DNA of 64,000 nt from Actinosynnema sp. ALI-1.44 (GTDB lineage: Bacteria > Actinomycetota > Actinomycetes > Mycobacteriales > Pseudonocardiaceae), in the NCBI RefSeq assembly GCF_001984155.1, contig NZ_MTQO01000054.1, forward strand, positions 372,001-436,000. Reading direction: 5' to 3'. Shown here piece by piece: positions 43,375 to 53,615 of this stretch. A model generated the notes under the pieces. That model saw nothing but the letters and a program-made list of their open reading frames with translations. It was not told the DNA's origin and ran no database searches. A program made the translations under genes and the position numbers. How positions within the stretch are numbered: position 1 is the first letter of the stretch; each line of letters opens with the position of its first letter.

Positions 43375-43806
43375 GTGTTCCTCGGTACCCACACCCCGAA
43401 ACTGGACGACAAGGGGAGGCTGACGCTGCCGGCTAAGTTCCGCGACGCCCTCGCGGGGGGCCTGATGGTCACGAAGGGTCAGGATCACTGCCTCTACGTC
43501 TTCCCCCGTGCGGAGTTCGAGGAAATGGCCCGGAAGGTCGCCGCCGCCCCGCTGACGAACGAGGCGGTACGTGCCTACCAGCGGTACCTGTTCGCCGGAA
43601 CCGACGAACAGCGGCCCGATGGCCAGGGACGCATCGCGATCGCGCCTGAGCTGCGGCGTTACGCCAAGCTGACGAAGGAATGCGTGGTGATCGGCGCGAT
43701 CACCCGGCTGGAGATCTGGGACGCCCAGGCCTGGCAGGCATATCTGGACGAGCACGAGGACAGCTACGCGCAGGCGCGGGAGGAGGTACTGCCCGGATTC
43801 TTCTAG
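43375..43806 (+). CDS. mraZ: Transcriptional regulator MraZ
   Basis: 143 residues, two AbrB/SpoVT-like swapped-hairpin repeats ([20 protein letters not shown] and [16 protein letters not shown]). MraZ represses or modulates the dcw cluster by binding direct repeats before its own gene, and such repeats are present at 43286-43320. GTG at 43375 gives the usual start [15 protein letters not shown] lies ~10 bases upstream. An ATG at 43336 would add 13 residues. First gene of the mraZ-rsmH-ftsL-ftsI run. Confidence 0.95.
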   Translation: MFLGTHTPKLDDKGRLTLPAKFRDALAGGLMVTKGQDHCLYVFPRAEFEEMARKVAAAPLTNEAVRAYQRYLFAGTDEQRPDGQGRIAIAPELRRYAKLTKECVVIGAITRLEIWDAQAWQAYLDEHEDSYAQAREEVLPGFF

Positions 43807-43958
43807 AGGGATCGCGGGATGCCGTGAGGCCTCGGCCCGGTGGCGATCGACCCTGGCGCACCTTCCCCGGCGCCAGGTTCGCTTCTCCGGGCTGGGACCT
43901 GACGGCATCTGTCTTCTCTGGAGACGAGTTCGAGCGGTACCGATAGAGGGGTCGGGAG

Positions 43959-44918
43959 ATGACGCGCGAGAACCCGCGGCACGTGCCGGTGCTGCTGGAG
44001 CGGGTCCTCGGCCTCCTCGATCCGGCATTGGCCGACAAGGACGCGGTGGCGGTCGACGCCACCCTCGGCCTCGGCGGTCATTCCGAAGCGCTGCTCGCCG
44101 CGTACCCCAGGCTGACGCTCGTCGGCCTGGACCGTGACCCGAACGCGCTGGCGTTGTCCCGCGAGCGGCTCGCGCCGTACGCCGACCGGATCCACTTCGT
44201 GCACGCGGTGTACGACGAGCTGCCGGACGTGCTCGAAGAGCTCGGCATCCCGGCCGTCGACGGCGTGCTGATGGACCTGGGGGTGTCGTCGATGCAGCTC
44301 GACGAGGCCGACCGGGGGTTCGCCTACGCCAAGGACGCGCCGCTGGACATGCGGATGGACCCGACGACGGGCATCACCGCGGCGGACGTGCTCAACACGT
44401 ACGAGTTCCCGGACCTCGCCAGGATCCTGCGTGACTACGGCGAGGAGCGGTTCGCCGGCAAGATCGCCAAAGCCGTTGTGGCGCAGCGGCAACGTGCGCC
44501 CTTCGACACCAGCGGCCGACTGGTCCAGCTGTTGTACGACACCGTGCCCGCGGCCAGCCGCCGGACCGGCGGACACCCGGCCAAGCGCACGTTCCAGGCG
44601 TTGCGCATCGAGGTCAACGGGGAGCTGGAGATCCTGCGCCGGGCGCTGCCCGCGGCGCTCGGCGCGCTGAAAGTCGGTGGCCGGATCGTCGTCGAGTCCT
44701 ACCAGTCACTGGAGGACCGGCTGGTCAAACGGGCCTTCGCGGAGCTGGCGAAGTCCACCACACCGGAGGGGCTGCCGGTGGAGTTGCCGGGCCACGGTCC
44801 GCAGATGCGGCTGCTCACCAGGGGAGCCGAGCAGGCGGACGAAGCCGAGATGGAGCACAACCCACGCGCGACGCCAGTACGGCTGCGAGCGGCGGAACGG
44901 ATCAGGAAGGCGTCATGA
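43959..44918 (+). CDS. rsmH: 16S rRNA (cytosine1402-N4)-methyltransferase RsmH
   Basis: 319 residues. It methylates C1402 in the ribosomal decoding centre with SAM. Seen: [10 protein letters not shown] near the start, SAM site [28 protein letters not shown], the family motif [20 protein letters not shown], and the C-terminal [22 protein letters not shown] precedes the ATG closely. The 152 bases after mraZ hold a hairpin near 43852 but no gene. Confidence 0.96.
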   Translation: MTRENPRHVPVLLERVLGLLDPALADKDAVAVDATLGLGGHSEALLAAYPRLTLVGLDRDPNALALSRERLAPYADRIHFVHAVYDELPDVLEELGIPAVDGVLMDLGVSSMQLDEADRGFAYAKDAPLDMRMDPTTGITAADVLNTYEFPDLARILRDYGEERFAGKIAKAVVAQRQRAPFDTSGRLVQLLYDTVPAASRRTGGHPAKRTFQALRIEVNGELEILRRALPAALGALKVGGRIVVESYQSLEDRLVKRAFAELAKSTTPEGLPVELPGHGPQMRLLTRGAEQADEAEMEHNPRATPVRLRAAERIRKAS

Positions 44919-45073
44919 CACCCCTTGTGTCAACCCAAGGCCCAACACAGGCCACGTGGCACCCAACCGCACCTCAGGGGAACGTGGCGCAAACCAGCCA
45001 CCGGTACGCACTGAACTGAACGGTGCCGGCCCAAGGTGACCAAGCGTCGAAATTTCGGGGAGGCGGAACTGTC

Positions 45074-45673
45074 GTGACCGCACCGGCAAGGGTAGGCGGG
45101 TCATCTTCGCGTGGCCGCTCGTCGCAGTCCCGCCGTAAGGGCAAGGCCGAAGCAAAGGCGACAGCCGCGACCGAGGAGACGACCGAGACGCGGACGCAAC
45201 GTCGTCCGCGAACCGCTGCGGCCGAGCGCGCGTACGCACGACGCGCACAGCGTGAGGGCCGCGCGGGTGGTGAGCCGGTCCAGCGAAGGCCGCGGCCGTC
45301 CAAGCAGAAGCACGAGCGCGGCCCGGCTTCCCGGGCGTCGTTCGTGATGCTGGTGATGGGATTGCTGGCGACGGGCGTGGTCACCACGCTGTGGCTGTCC
45401 ACGCAGGCCATCGCCGACTCGTACCGGCTCGACCAGGCCAAGAAGGCGGCGACCGAACTCGCCGAGGAGGTCGAGCTGCTGCAACGCGAGGTCACCAACC
45501 TCGAGTCCCCGGCGACGCTGGACGAGATGGCGCGCAAGCTGGGCGCGATCCGGTCGAGCGATCCGGCCCGCATCGTGGTCGCACCCGACGGCAAGGTGAC
45601 CGTGGTTGGCGAGCCCAAGCCCGCCGCCCCGCCTGCCGCTTCGCCGTCGGGAACGCCGGGAGGTAACGGCTGA
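45074..45673 (+). CDS. ftsL: Cell division protein FtsL (actinobacterial type)
   Basis: 199 residues. A long basic cytoplasmic N-terminus (~88 residues, many Arg/Lys) is followed by one membrane helix at ~89-109 (FVMLVMGLLATGVVTTLWLS), a leucine-zipper-like coiled coil (AKKAATELAEEVELLQREVT) and a Pro-rich tail. Size and topology suit FtsL of the FtsQLB divisome complex, and its place between rsmH and ftsI settles the call. GTG at 45074 has GGGGAGG ~10 bases upstream. It overlaps ftsI by one base (TGATG). Confidence 0.88.
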   Translation: MTAPARVGGSSSRGRSSQSRRKGKAEAKATAATEETTETRTQRRPRTAAAERAYARRAQREGRAGGEPVQRRPRPSKQKHERGPASRASFVMLVMGLLATGVVTTLWLSTQAIADSYRLDQAKKAATELAEEVELLQREVTNLESPATLDEMARKLGAIRSSDPARIVVAPDGKVTVVGEPKPAAPPAASPSGTPGGNG

Positions 45674-47643
45674 TGGCGGGGGACTGGACGCCGCCTCGCC
45701 GCAAGCCTGCGCCGGCACGCAGAGCGGCACAGGCGCACCGCCCGACCGGCAAGCCCACCGGCAAGCCGACGCGGCAGCCCGCCCGCAAGCCGCCGCCGCG
45801 CCGCCCGGCGGCCCGGCGCAAGCGTTTGCCGGTCAACACCCGGCTGCGGATCGTGTCCGTGCGGTTCGTGCTGATCGCGGCGCTGATCGCCGCCGGTGTG
45901 CGGCTGATCCAGGTGCAGGGCGTCGAGGCGCAAGGCTTGTCGGACCGCGCGAACAAGCAGCGCGTGAAGACCATCCCGATCGCGGCCAAGCGCGGCGACA
46001 TCCTCGACCGCAACGGCGTGAAGCTGGCGTTCAGCGTGGAGACCCGCACGCTGTCGTGGGCGCCGAAGGTCGTGAAGAAGGAGTACGAGAGGACCAAGAT
46101 CGACTACGAGACCCGGATCAAGGACGTCGCCGCCAAGATCAAGTCGGTGCTCGGCGACAAGGTCGACGAGAACGACCTGTTGACCAAGATGCGCGGCGAC
46201 GGCTACTCCGTCCTGGTGCGTGACGTGCTTCCGGCGCAGGAACGGGACATCCGCAGGAAGTACGCGGAGGTCATCTCCGAGGCGCAGTCACGCCGCGAGT
46301 ACCCCGGCGGCACGCTGGCGTCCAACATCATCGGCTACGCGAACTGGCGCAGCGACGACCCGGACCGTGCCAAGCACAACGTGCACGGCCTGTTCGGGAT
46401 GGAGAACGACCGGGACGCCGAACTGGCCGGTGAGGCGGGCAGCCAGACCGTCGACACGGCGGAAGGCGCGGACGGTGTCGTCATCCCCGGCTCGGAACGC
46501 AATGTGCGGCAAGCCAAGGACGGCTCGGACATCCAGTTGACGATCGACGCGGACGTGCAGTACGACGTGCAGCAGAAGCTGATCGCGTACGTCGCGCAGA
46601 ACCGCGCGCAGGGCGGCACGGTCGTGGTGATGGACGCGAAGACCAGCGAGGTGTACGCGCTGGCCAACGACAAGAGCTTCGACCCGAAGGACCCGCAGGG
46701 CCCCAACGGGTACGGCAATCCGCAGGTGACCGGCAACCCGGCGGTCTCGAACCCGTACGAGCCGGGCTCGGTGAACAAGATCGTGACCGCGTCGGCGGCG
46801 ATCGAGGACGGCGTCACCAAACCGGAGGACACGCACAAGGTCCCCGGCTCGCACAAGGTCGCCGACCGCACAGTCGAGGACGCGTGGTCGCACGGCACGC
46901 TGACCATGACCACGACGGGGATCTTCGCCAAGTCGTCGAACGTGGGCACGCTGCTGCTGGCGGAGCAGATCGGCCAGAACCGGTACGCCGAGATGCTGAA
47001 GAAGTTCGGACTGGGGCAGAAGACCGGTGTCGGCCTGCCGGGTGAGACCGCGGGCCAGGTGCCGGACGTGAAGCAGTGGTCGGGTTCGACCTTCGGCAAC
47101 CTGCCGATCGGCCAGGGCCTGTCGATGACCGTGCTGCAGATGGCTGGGATGTACCAGACCATCGCGAACAACGGCGTCCGCGTGCCGCCGCGGATCATCA
47201 GAACCTCGATCGACCGCGACGGAACGCACCACGACGAACCGCGCCCGGAAGGCGTCCGGGTGGTGAACGACCAGACCGCGGCGACTGTCAAGAACATGCT
47301 GCGCGCGGTGGTGCAGAAGGCGCCGAACCAGCAGAGCGGAACGGGCGTGGCCGCGGCGCTCGCCGGTTACCAGATCTCCGGCAAGACGGGAACGGCGCAG
47401 CAGATCGACCCGAAGACGAAGATCTACAGCGACAACCTGTACTCGATCACCTTCGCGGGCATCCTGCCCGCCGACAACCCGCGCTTCGTCGTCGGCATCA
47501 TGATCGACAGGCCGGACTACTACGGCGCCGCGAACGGGAAAACCGCGGCGCCCCTGTTCCACGACATCGCCTCGTACCTGGCGCAGCGCTACAACCTCCC
47601 GCTGTCACCGGAAGCGGCACCGATCGTGCCGCTGACCCAGTAA
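45673..47643 (+). CDS. ftsI: Penicillin-binding protein FtsI (PBP3, class B)
   Basis: 656 residues. The septal transpeptidase that cross-links peptidoglycan. A basic N-terminus (to ~55), a membrane helix (~60-77, VRFVLIAALIAAGVRLIQV), the class B dimerisation region (RGDILDRNGVKLAFSV), and the transpeptidase domain with SxxK at Ser366 (EPGSVNKI), SxN at 421-423 (KSSNVG) and KTG at 571-573 (SGKTGTAQ). All catalytic motifs are present. Cotranscribed with ftsL. No PASTA domain is seen. Confidence 0.95.
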   Translation: MAGDWTPPRRKPAPARRAAQAHRPTGKPTGKPTRQPARKPPPRRPAARRKRLPVNTRLRIVSVRFVLIAALIAAGVRLIQVQGVEAQGLSDRANKQRVKTIPIAAKRGDILDRNGVKLAFSVETRTLSWAPKVVKKEYERTKIDYETRIKDVAAKIKSVLGDKVDENDLLTKMRGDGYSVLVRDVLPAQERDIRRKYAEVISEAQSRREYPGGTLASNIIGYANWRSDDPDRAKHNVHGLFGMENDRDAELAGEAGSQTVDTAEGADGVVIPGSERNVRQAKDGSDIQLTIDADVQYDVQQKLIAYVAQNRAQGGTVVVMDAKTSEVYALANDKSFDPKDPQGPNGYGNPQVTGNPAVSNPYEPGSVNKIVTASAAIEDGVTKPEDTHKVPGSHKVADRTVEDAWSHGTLTMTTTGIFAKSSNVGTLLLAEQIGQNRYAEMLKKFGLGQKTGVGLPGETAGQVPDVKQWSGSTFGNLPIGQGLSMTVLQMAGMYQTIANNGVRVPPRIIRTSIDRDGTHHDEPRPEGVRVVNDQTAATVKNMLRAVVQKAPNQQSGTGVAAALAGYQISGKTGTAQQIDPKTKIYSDNLYSITFAGILPADNPRFVVGIMIDRPDYYGAANGKTAAPLFHDIASYLAQRYNLPLSPEAAPIVPLTQ

Positions 47644-47690
47644 GACAACTGAGCGAACCGGAACCCGCCACGCCACAGCGGCGGTCGGAT

Positions 47691-47743
47691 GCAACGAAGG
47701 CCACATTGGTTGCGTTTTTCGCAACGAAGGCCACATTGGTTGC
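47691..47743. repeat. Tandem pair of a 23-bp inverted-repeat sequence
   Basis: The same 23-bp sequence, beginning GCAACGAAGGCCACATTGG and ending GTTGC, occurs at 47691-47713 and 47721-47743, a 30-base period. Each copy can pair GCAAC with GTTGC. It lies between ftsI and murE and may be a dispersed REP-like intergenic element of this group, seen here only twice. Confidence 0.7.
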
Positions 47744-47866
47744 ACGGTCACCTGACTGGCGACGGACCGTGAGGCCCCCTGGTCGCCCAATCGGTCGCTG
47801 TCGCCTACCACGCGTTGGGTCACCGCAAGATCGAGCACCGCTGGGGAGCCGCCGAACAGGCGAAGG

Positions 47867-47872
47867 TAGCCT
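47867..47872 (+). promoter_or_regulatory. Probable -10 of a leaderless murE transcript
   Basis: TAGCCT lies 7 bases before the GTG at 47880, which has no Shine-Dalgarno. With the 236-base gap after ftsI, this suggests that murE-murF-mraY-murD and following genes have their own promoter. Confidence 0.5.
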
Positions 47873-47879
47873 CTCGCGC

Positions 47880-49403
47880 GTGCCCGCGAAGCTCGAGGGC
47901 AAGGCTGTGAACGCGCCGCCCCGCCCTGCCAAAACAGAACCCGTCCCACTGACCACGCTGGTGGCCCGTGCGGACGCGCACCCCGCCCACGGTGATCTCG
48001 ATGGGATGGTCACCGGTGCCACCTTGCGTGCCCAGCACGTGCAGCGAGGCGATCTGTTCGCCGCGCTGCCCGGTGCCCGGGTGCACGGTGCCGAATTCGC
48101 CGCTGAGGCGGTGTCGGCCGGTGCGGTGGCGATCCTCACCGACCGCGCGGGTGCGGCTCTGCTGGCGGACGTCGACGTTCCGGTACTTGTCCACAAGGAC
48201 CCGCGTGGCGTGCTCGGGTCGATTGCCGCGTGGATCTACGGCGAGCCGTCGCTGCGCCTGTCCGTTCTCGGCGTCACCGGCACGTCCGGGAAGACCACGA
48301 CCACTTACATGCTCGACGCGGGCCTCCGGGCCGCCGGGCAGACGACCGGCCTGGTCGGCACCGTGGAGACGCGGATCGCCGGGGAGCGCCTCGCCAGCGC
48401 GTTCACCACGCCGGAGGCGCCCGACCTGCAGGCGCTGTTCGCCGTGATGGTCGAACGAGGCGTCACCCACGTTCCGATGGAGGTCTCCAGCCACGCGCTG
48501 TCGCTCGGCCGGGTCGGCGGGACACGCTTCTCGGTCGGTGCCTTCACGAACCTCTCGCAGGACCACCTGGACTTCCACCACGACATGGAGGACTACTTCC
48601 AGGCCAAGGCCCTGCTGTTCGACGGCCGCTCGACCAGCGAAGTCGTCAACACCGACGGCGAGTGGGGATCGCGCCTGGTCAAGGCCGACACGATCACCGT
48701 GGCCACCGGGCACGGCGCCGACTGGACCGCCGAGGGCGTCACGTCGTCCGTCGACGGCGAGCAGACGTTCACCATCGTCGGCCCCGACGTGCGCATCCCC
48801 GTCCGGCTGCCGATGCCCGGCACCTTCAACGTCGCGAACGCGCTGCTGGCCGCCGCGTGCCTGACCGTCGCCGGTGTCGAGCCGGCGGCGATCACCGAGG
48901 GACTCGCCGAGGTCCAGGTCCCCGGCCGGATGGAGCGGGTCGCACTGGGCCAGCGGTTCACCGCGGTCGTCGACTACTCCCACAAGCCCGCCGCCGTCGC
49001 ACTCGCGCTGGACGCGATCAGGGCGCGCACGACCGGTCGTGTGATCGTCGTGCTCGGCTGCGGCGGTGACCGCGACGCGGCCAAGCGCCCGTTGATGGGC
49101 AAGGAAGCCGCCATCCGCAGCGACCTGTTGATCATCACCGACGACAACCCGCGCAGCGAGGACCCGGCCGCGATCCGCAAGGCGATGGCCGACGGCGCTC
49201 GGGCGGCAGCCGGGCGTGGCGACGTGCGTGAGATCGGCGACCGGCGCGCGGCGATCCTCGCGGCGGTCGCCGAGGCCAGGCCCGGCGACGCCGTCGTCGT
49301 CGCGGGCAAGGGCCACGAGACGGGCCAGGAGATCGCCGGTGTCGTGCACCCGTTCTCCGACAGGGACGAACTTTCCGCCGCGATCCGCGAGGTGACACTG
49401 TGA
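47880..49403 (+). CDS. murE: UDP-MurNAc-tripeptide synthetase MurE (meso-DAP adding)
   Basis: 507 residues. It adds the third stem-peptide residue. ATP-binding loop GVTGTSGKTTTTYML, QDHLDFHHDMEDYF, the central VDYSHKPAAVALALDAI, and DNPRSEDP at ~422-429, the motif that selects meso-diaminopimelate over lysine. GTG at 47880 is used with a leaderless promoter; GTG at 47907 is possible. The stop overlaps the murF start (GTGA). Confidence 0.95.
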   Translation: MPAKLEGKAVNAPPRPAKTEPVPLTTLVARADAHPAHGDLDGMVTGATLRAQHVQRGDLFAALPGARVHGAEFAAEAVSAGAVAILTDRAGAALLADVDVPVLVHKDPRGVLGSIAAWIYGEPSLRLSVLGVTGTSGKTTTTYMLDAGLRAAGQTTGLVGTVETRIAGERLASAFTTPEAPDLQALFAVMVERGVTHVPMEVSSHALSLGRVGGTRFSVGAFTNLSQDHLDFHHDMEDYFQAKALLFDGRSTSEVVNTDGEWGSRLVKADTITVATGHGADWTAEGVTSSVDGEQTFTIVGPDVRIPVRLPMPGTFNVANALLAAACLTVAGVEPAAITEGLAEVQVPGRMERVALGQRFTAVVDYSHKPAAVALALDAIRARTTGRVIVVLGCGGDRDAAKRPLMGKEAAIRSDLLIITDDNPRSEDPAAIRKAMADGARAAAGRGDVREIGDRRAAILAAVAEARPGDAVVVAGKGHETGQEIAGVVHPFSDRDELSAAIREVTL

Positions 49404-50845
49404 TCCCCTTGACCGCTGCGCAGATCGCCGAAGCGGTCGGTGGCAGGCTGCACAACGTGTCCGGCGATGTCACCGTCACCGGCACGGTCGAGTTCGACTC
49501 CCGCGAGGTCACACCGGACGGCCTGTTCGTGGCGATCCCGGGCGCGAAGGTCGACGGCCACGACTTCGCCAAGTCTTCCGGCGCCCGGCTGACGCTGGCG
49601 GCGCGCGAGATCGACGCGCCCGCGGTGATCGTGCCGCCGGTGGCCGACATGAAACGCGGCGCGTTCGCGTTGGCCGGGGACAAGGACGGATCCGGTGCCG
49701 CTGTCCTCGCCGCGTTGGCGGCCCTTGCCCGCTATGTCGCCGCCCGGTTGCCGGATCTGACGATCGTCGGCGTCACCGGATCGTCCGGCAAGACCTCGAC
49801 CAAGGACCTGATCGCCCAGGTGCTCGAACCGATGGGGCCGATCGTGGCGCCACCCGGCTCGTTCAACAACGAAATCGGTCACCCGTGGACCGTGCTGCGC
49901 GCTGACGAGAACACCCGCAACCTGGTGCTCGAACTGTCGGCCCGCGGGAAAGGGCACATCCGGGCGCTGGCGGAGCTCGCGCCGCCGAAGATCGGCGCCG
50001 TGCTCAACGTCGGCACCGCGCACATCGGCGAGTTCGGCTCGCGGGAAGGCATCGCCGAGGCCAAGGGCGAGCTCGTCGAAGCACTGCCCGAGGACGGCGT
50101 GGCCATCCTCAACGCGGACGATCCGCTGGTCAAGGCGATGGCCTCGCGGACGAAGGCCCGCGTGGTGTTCGTCGGCGAAAGCCCCGACGCGCACATCCGC
50201 GCCGAGAACATCGTGCTCGACAGCGAAGCACGTGCGTCGTTCCGGCTCGTGACGCCGCAGGGCGACGCCGACGTCACGCTCGCGCTGCACGGACCACACC
50301 ACGTGGGCAACGCGCTCTCCGCAGCCGCTGTCGCGCTGGAACTCGGCGCCACACCCGCAGAGGTCGCCGAGCGACTGTCCCAAGCAAAGCGCGTGTCCGC
50401 GCGCCGCATGGATGTCACGACCCGGCCCGACGGCGTGACGGTCGTGAACGACTCGTACAACGCCAACCCGGACTCGGTGAAGGCGGCGTTGAAGAGCGTT
50501 GCCGAGATAGCCAGGCGGGAAAACCGCCGCACCTGGGCGGTGCTGGGCACGATGGCCGACCTCGGCGCGGAGCACGTCGCCGCGCACGACGAGATCGGCC
50601 GGTTCGTGGTCCGGCTGGACATCAATCGGCTCGTTGTGGTGGGTGACCAGGCGCGGGCCATGCACCAGGGCGCCCACCTCGAAGGCTCATGGGGAGAGGA
50701 ATCCGTGCTCGTGCCGGATGTCGACGCGGCGGTCGCGCTGCTGCGGACCGAACTGCGACCCGGTGACGTCGTGCTCGTCAAGGCCTCGAAGTCCGAGGCG
50801 CTGTGGCGGGTGGCCGACGCGCTGCTGGAGGATGACGCCCGGTGA
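49400..50845 (+). CDS. murF: UDP-MurNAc-tripeptide-D-Ala-D-Ala ligase MurF
   Basis: 481 residues. It adds D-Ala-D-Ala to the tripeptide. ATP loop [29 protein letters not shown], the Mur ligase signature [20 protein letters not shown], and [17 protein letters not shown] are typical. Overlaps murE and mraY by 4 bases each. Confidence 0.95.
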   Translation: MIPLTAAQIAEAVGGRLHNVSGDVTVTGTVEFDSREVTPDGLFVAIPGAKVDGHDFAKSSGARLTLAAREIDAPAVIVPPVADMKRGAFALAGDKDGSGAAVLAALAALARYVAARLPDLTIVGVTGSSGKTSTKDLIAQVLEPMGPIVAPPGSFNNEIGHPWTVLRADENTRNLVLELSARGKGHIRALAELAPPKIGAVLNVGTAHIGEFGSREGIAEAKGELVEALPEDGVAILNADDPLVKAMASRTKARVVFVGESPDAHIRAENIVLDSEARASFRLVTPQGDADVTLALHGPHHVGNALSAAAVALELGATPAEVAERLSQAKRVSARRMDVTTRPDGVTVVNDSYNANPDSVKAALKSVAEIARRENRRTWAVLGTMADLGAEHVAAHDEIGRFVVRLDINRLVVVGDQARAMHQGAHLEGSWGEESVLVPDVDAAVALLRTELRPGDVVLVKASKSEALWRVADALLEDDAR

Positions 50846-51930
50846 TCGGTATCGGCATCGCCGGTGCGATCGCACTGGTCATCTCCATCCTGTTCACGCC
50901 CTACCTGATCAAGATCTTCTCCCGGCAGGGCTTCGGGCAGGAGATCCGCGAGGAAGGGCCGCAGGGCCACAAGTCCAAGCGCGGTACCCCGACGATGGGC
51001 GGCGTGGCGATCATGGTCGCCATGTGGGTCGGGTACCTCGGCTCGTACGGCGTGAACATGCTGCTGCTCGGCCGCGACGAGGGCCCGACAGCGTCCGGCT
51101 GGCTGGTGATGATGCTGACGACGGGCCTCGGCCTCGTCGGATTCCTCGACGACTTCATCAAGATCCGCAAACAGCGCAACCTCGGCCTGAACAAGACGGC
51201 GAAACTGGTCGGCCAACTGGTCGTCGGCATCTCGTTCGCGGTGTTGGCCCTGCAGTTCATCGACGAGAACGGCCTCAGCCCGGCGTCGCCGAACCTGTCC
51301 TTCATCAGGGACATCTCGTTCATCTCGTTCGGCACGGTCGGCTTCGTGGTGTTCTGCTACGGGATCATCGGCGCGTGGTCGAACGCGGTGAACTTCACCG
51401 ACGGACTCGACGGCCTCGCGGGCGGCTCGGCGGCGATGGTCTTCGGCACGTACGTGGTGATCTGCTTCTGGCAGCTGCGAAACGACTGCAGCACAACGCT
51501 CGGCTCGGCCTGCTACGACGTGCGGGACCCGTTCGACCTCGCGATCGTCGCGGCGGCGGCGATGGGCGCGTGCATCGGCTTCCTCTGGTGGAACGCGGCC
51601 CCGGCGAAGATCTTCATGGGCGACACCGGCTCGTTGGCGCTGGGTGGCCTGGTCGCCGGGCTGTCGATGATGACCCGCACCGAGCTGCTGATGATCGTGA
51701 TCGGTGGCATCTTCGCGGTGGAGATGCTGTCGGTGATCCTGCAGATCGCGGTCTTCAGGGCGACGGGCAGACGAATCTTCCGGATGGCGCCGTTCCACCA
51801 CCACTTCGAGCTGGCCGGGTGGGCGGAAACCACGGTGATCATCCGGTTCTGGCTGCTGGGTGGCGTCTGCGCGATGTTCGGCCTCGGCCTGTTCTACAGC
51901 GAATGGCTGGCGGCAAGTGGCGCGAACTGA
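50842..51930 (+). CDS. mraY: Phospho-N-acetylmuramoyl-pentapeptide transferase MraY
   Basis: 362 residues, ten predicted membrane helices. It makes lipid I by moving phospho-MurNAc-pentapeptide to undecaprenyl phosphate. Motifs seen: [33 protein letters not shown] (catalytic Asp pair), [12 protein letters not shown], and [11 protein letters not shown], with the late [22 protein letters not shown] start in overlap with the murF stop. Confidence 0.96.
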   Translation: MIGIGIAGAIALVISILFTPYLIKIFSRQGFGQEIREEGPQGHKSKRGTPTMGGVAIMVAMWVGYLGSYGVNMLLLGRDEGPTASGWLVMMLTTGLGLVGFLDDFIKIRKQRNLGLNKTAKLVGQLVVGISFAVLALQFIDENGLSPASPNLSFIRDISFISFGTVGFVVFCYGIIGAWSNAVNFTDGLDGLAGGSAAMVFGTYVVICFWQLRNDCSTTLGSACYDVRDPFDLAIVAAAAMGACIGFLWWNAAPAKIFMGDTGSLALGGLVAGLSMMTRTELLMIVIGGIFAVEMLSVILQIAVFRATGRRIFRMAPFHHHFELAGWAETTVIIRFWLLGGVCAMFGLGLFYSEWLAASGAN

Positions 51931-53599
51931 GTCGCTGCGCGGTCGCAACGTCCTGGTCGCGGGCGCGGGCGTGACCGGCAGGTCGACCGTTGCCGCGCTG
52001 CGGGAGTTGGGCGCGCACGTGACGATCACCGACGGCCACCCGGAGGCGTTGGCCGAATTCGGTGACCTCGCCCGGCCTGGACTGTCCGACGACACGGACC
52101 TGGTGGTGACCAGCCCGGGCTGGAAGCCCACCAGCCCACTGCTCCTGGCGGCGGCGGAGCGGGGCATCGAAGTGATCGGCGAGGTCGAACTGGCCTGGCG
52201 GATGACCACCGACCAGGTCTGGCTCGCGGTGACGGGAACGGACGGCAAGACCACGACCGTCGGCATGCTGGAGTCGATCCTGCTCGCGTCCGGTGCGAAG
52301 GCCGTGGCTTGTGGCAACGTCGGCCTGCCCGTGGTCGACGCTGTCCGCGCGGGGTACGAAGTGCTGGCGGTCGAACTGTCCAGCTACCAGCTGCACTGGC
52401 AGGAATCCTTGGCCGTGGACGCGGCCGTGCTGCTCAACCTCGCCGAAGACCACCTGGAGTGGCACGGCACGATGGAGGAGTACGCGACCGCCAAGGCCAA
52501 GATCTACCGCGGCGCCAAAACCCGGGTCTTCAACGCCGACGACCCGTGGTCGACCCGGCTCTCCGGCGGCGGCACCGGCTTCACCGTGCACGAACCAGGC
52601 GGCGAGAACCGCTACGGCATCCACGACGGCTGGCTGGTCGAGACGACCGAACGCATCGGCGGCCAGGACCCGTCCGACGCCTCGCAAGCACGTGGCCCGG
52701 TCGCCGAAACCGCGGCACAAGCCCCAGAGACAACAGCGCGAGCCGCAGAGGGAGCGGCGAGAGCCGCGGAGATCACTGCGCAAGCCCCCGGAATCATCGC
52801 GCGAGTCCCGGAAATCATTGCGCAAGCGCCCGAAACCACTGCTCAAGACCCCAAAACCACTGCCGAGCAACCCCCCGAAACCCCACCAGAACAGCCCCCA
52901 CCCGACCCGGGGGGCGTCCCTGCTCCAGTCTATCGAGGTGAGCAGCGGGGGCAAGATCAAGAAGGCGGCCTGGGGACAACCGAAGAGCCTGTGGACAACC
53001 CGGCCCTGATCCGCCTGTGCCGGGTTGACGAAGTCCGCCCATCCGGTATGCACAACGTCAGCAACGCCCTTGCCGCCGCGGCGCTGGCGAGGGCGTACGG
53101 CGTCAGCCCGGGAGCGGTCCGCGAAGGCCTGAAGAGCTACCAGCCCCAACCGCACCGCGTCCAACTCGTGGGCGAGGTCGACGGCGTCAAGTTCGTCAAC
53201 GACTCCAAAGCCACGAACACCCACGCCGCGCACGGATCGCTTACCGCGTACGAGCACGTCGTCTGGATCGCCGGGGGCCTGTTGCACGGCGCCGAGGTCG
53301 ATGATCTTGTCGCGAGTGTGTCCGGGCGGCTACGCGGTGTCGTGTTGCTGGGCGCTGATCAGGATGTTTTCGCGCAAGCCGTCGGGCGACACGCGCCTGA
53401 GGTCCCCGTCATGCGGCTCGGTTCGGGAGACGATGAGCCCATGACTGCCGCCGTGCGCGCGGCTCGGGAACTCGCGCGTCCTGGTGATGTCGTGCTGCTG
53501 GCGCCCGCTGCCAAGTCGCACGACATGTTCGCCAGCTACGTCCACCGGGGCGAGGCGTTCACCGCGGCGGTCGCGAAGGCAGTCCAGGCATCGGCGTGA
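51917..53599 (+). CDS. murD: UDP-MurNAc-L-Ala-D-Glu ligase MurD with repeat insertion
   Basis: 560 residues, ~100 more than usual. It adds D-glutamate. The Rossmann start [23 protein letters not shown] loop [82 protein letters not shown] and [20 protein letters not shown] are all intact. Between ~residues 245 and 358 lies a low-complexity insertion built of heptads such as [28 protein letters not shown] and AQDPKTT, then a Pro/Gln-rich stretch. GTG at 51917 overlaps the end of mraY by 14 bases. Confidence 0.93.
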   Translation: MARTESLRGRNVLVAGAGVTGRSTVAALRELGAHVTITDGHPEALAEFGDLARPGLSDDTDLVVTSPGWKPTSPLLLAAAERGIEVIGEVELAWRMTTDQVWLAVTGTDGKTTTVGMLESILLASGAKAVACGNVGLPVVDAVRAGYEVLAVELSSYQLHWQESLAVDAAVLLNLAEDHLEWHGTMEEYATAKAKIYRGAKTRVFNADDPWSTRLSGGGTGFTVHEPGGENRYGIHDGWLVETTERIGGQDPSDASQARGPVAETAAQAPETTARAAEGAARAAEITAQAPGIIARVPEIIAQAPETTAQDPKTTAEQPPETPPEQPPPDPGGVPAPVYRGEQRGQDQEGGLGTTEEPVDNPALIRLCRVDEVRPSGMHNVSNALAAAALARAYGVSPGAVREGLKSYQPQPHRVQLVGEVDGVKFVNDSKATNTHAAHGSLTAYEHVVWIAGGLLHGAEVDDLVASVSGRLRGVVLLGADQDVFAQAVGRHAPEVPVMRLGSGDDEPMTAAVRAARELARPGDVVLLAPAAKSHDMFASYVHRGEAFTAAVAKAVQASA

Positions 53600-53615
53600 C
53601 CGGGGAGGCACCTCT

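Noticed and set aside
42877-44028. 383-codon minus-strand frame across mraZ and the gap before it
   Set aside because: It runs antisense to mraZ and the rsmH start, has no recognisable domain, and covers the MraZ operator.
47691-47743. Start of a CRISPR array
   Set aside because: Only two copies with a 7-base spacer and no cas genes nearby.
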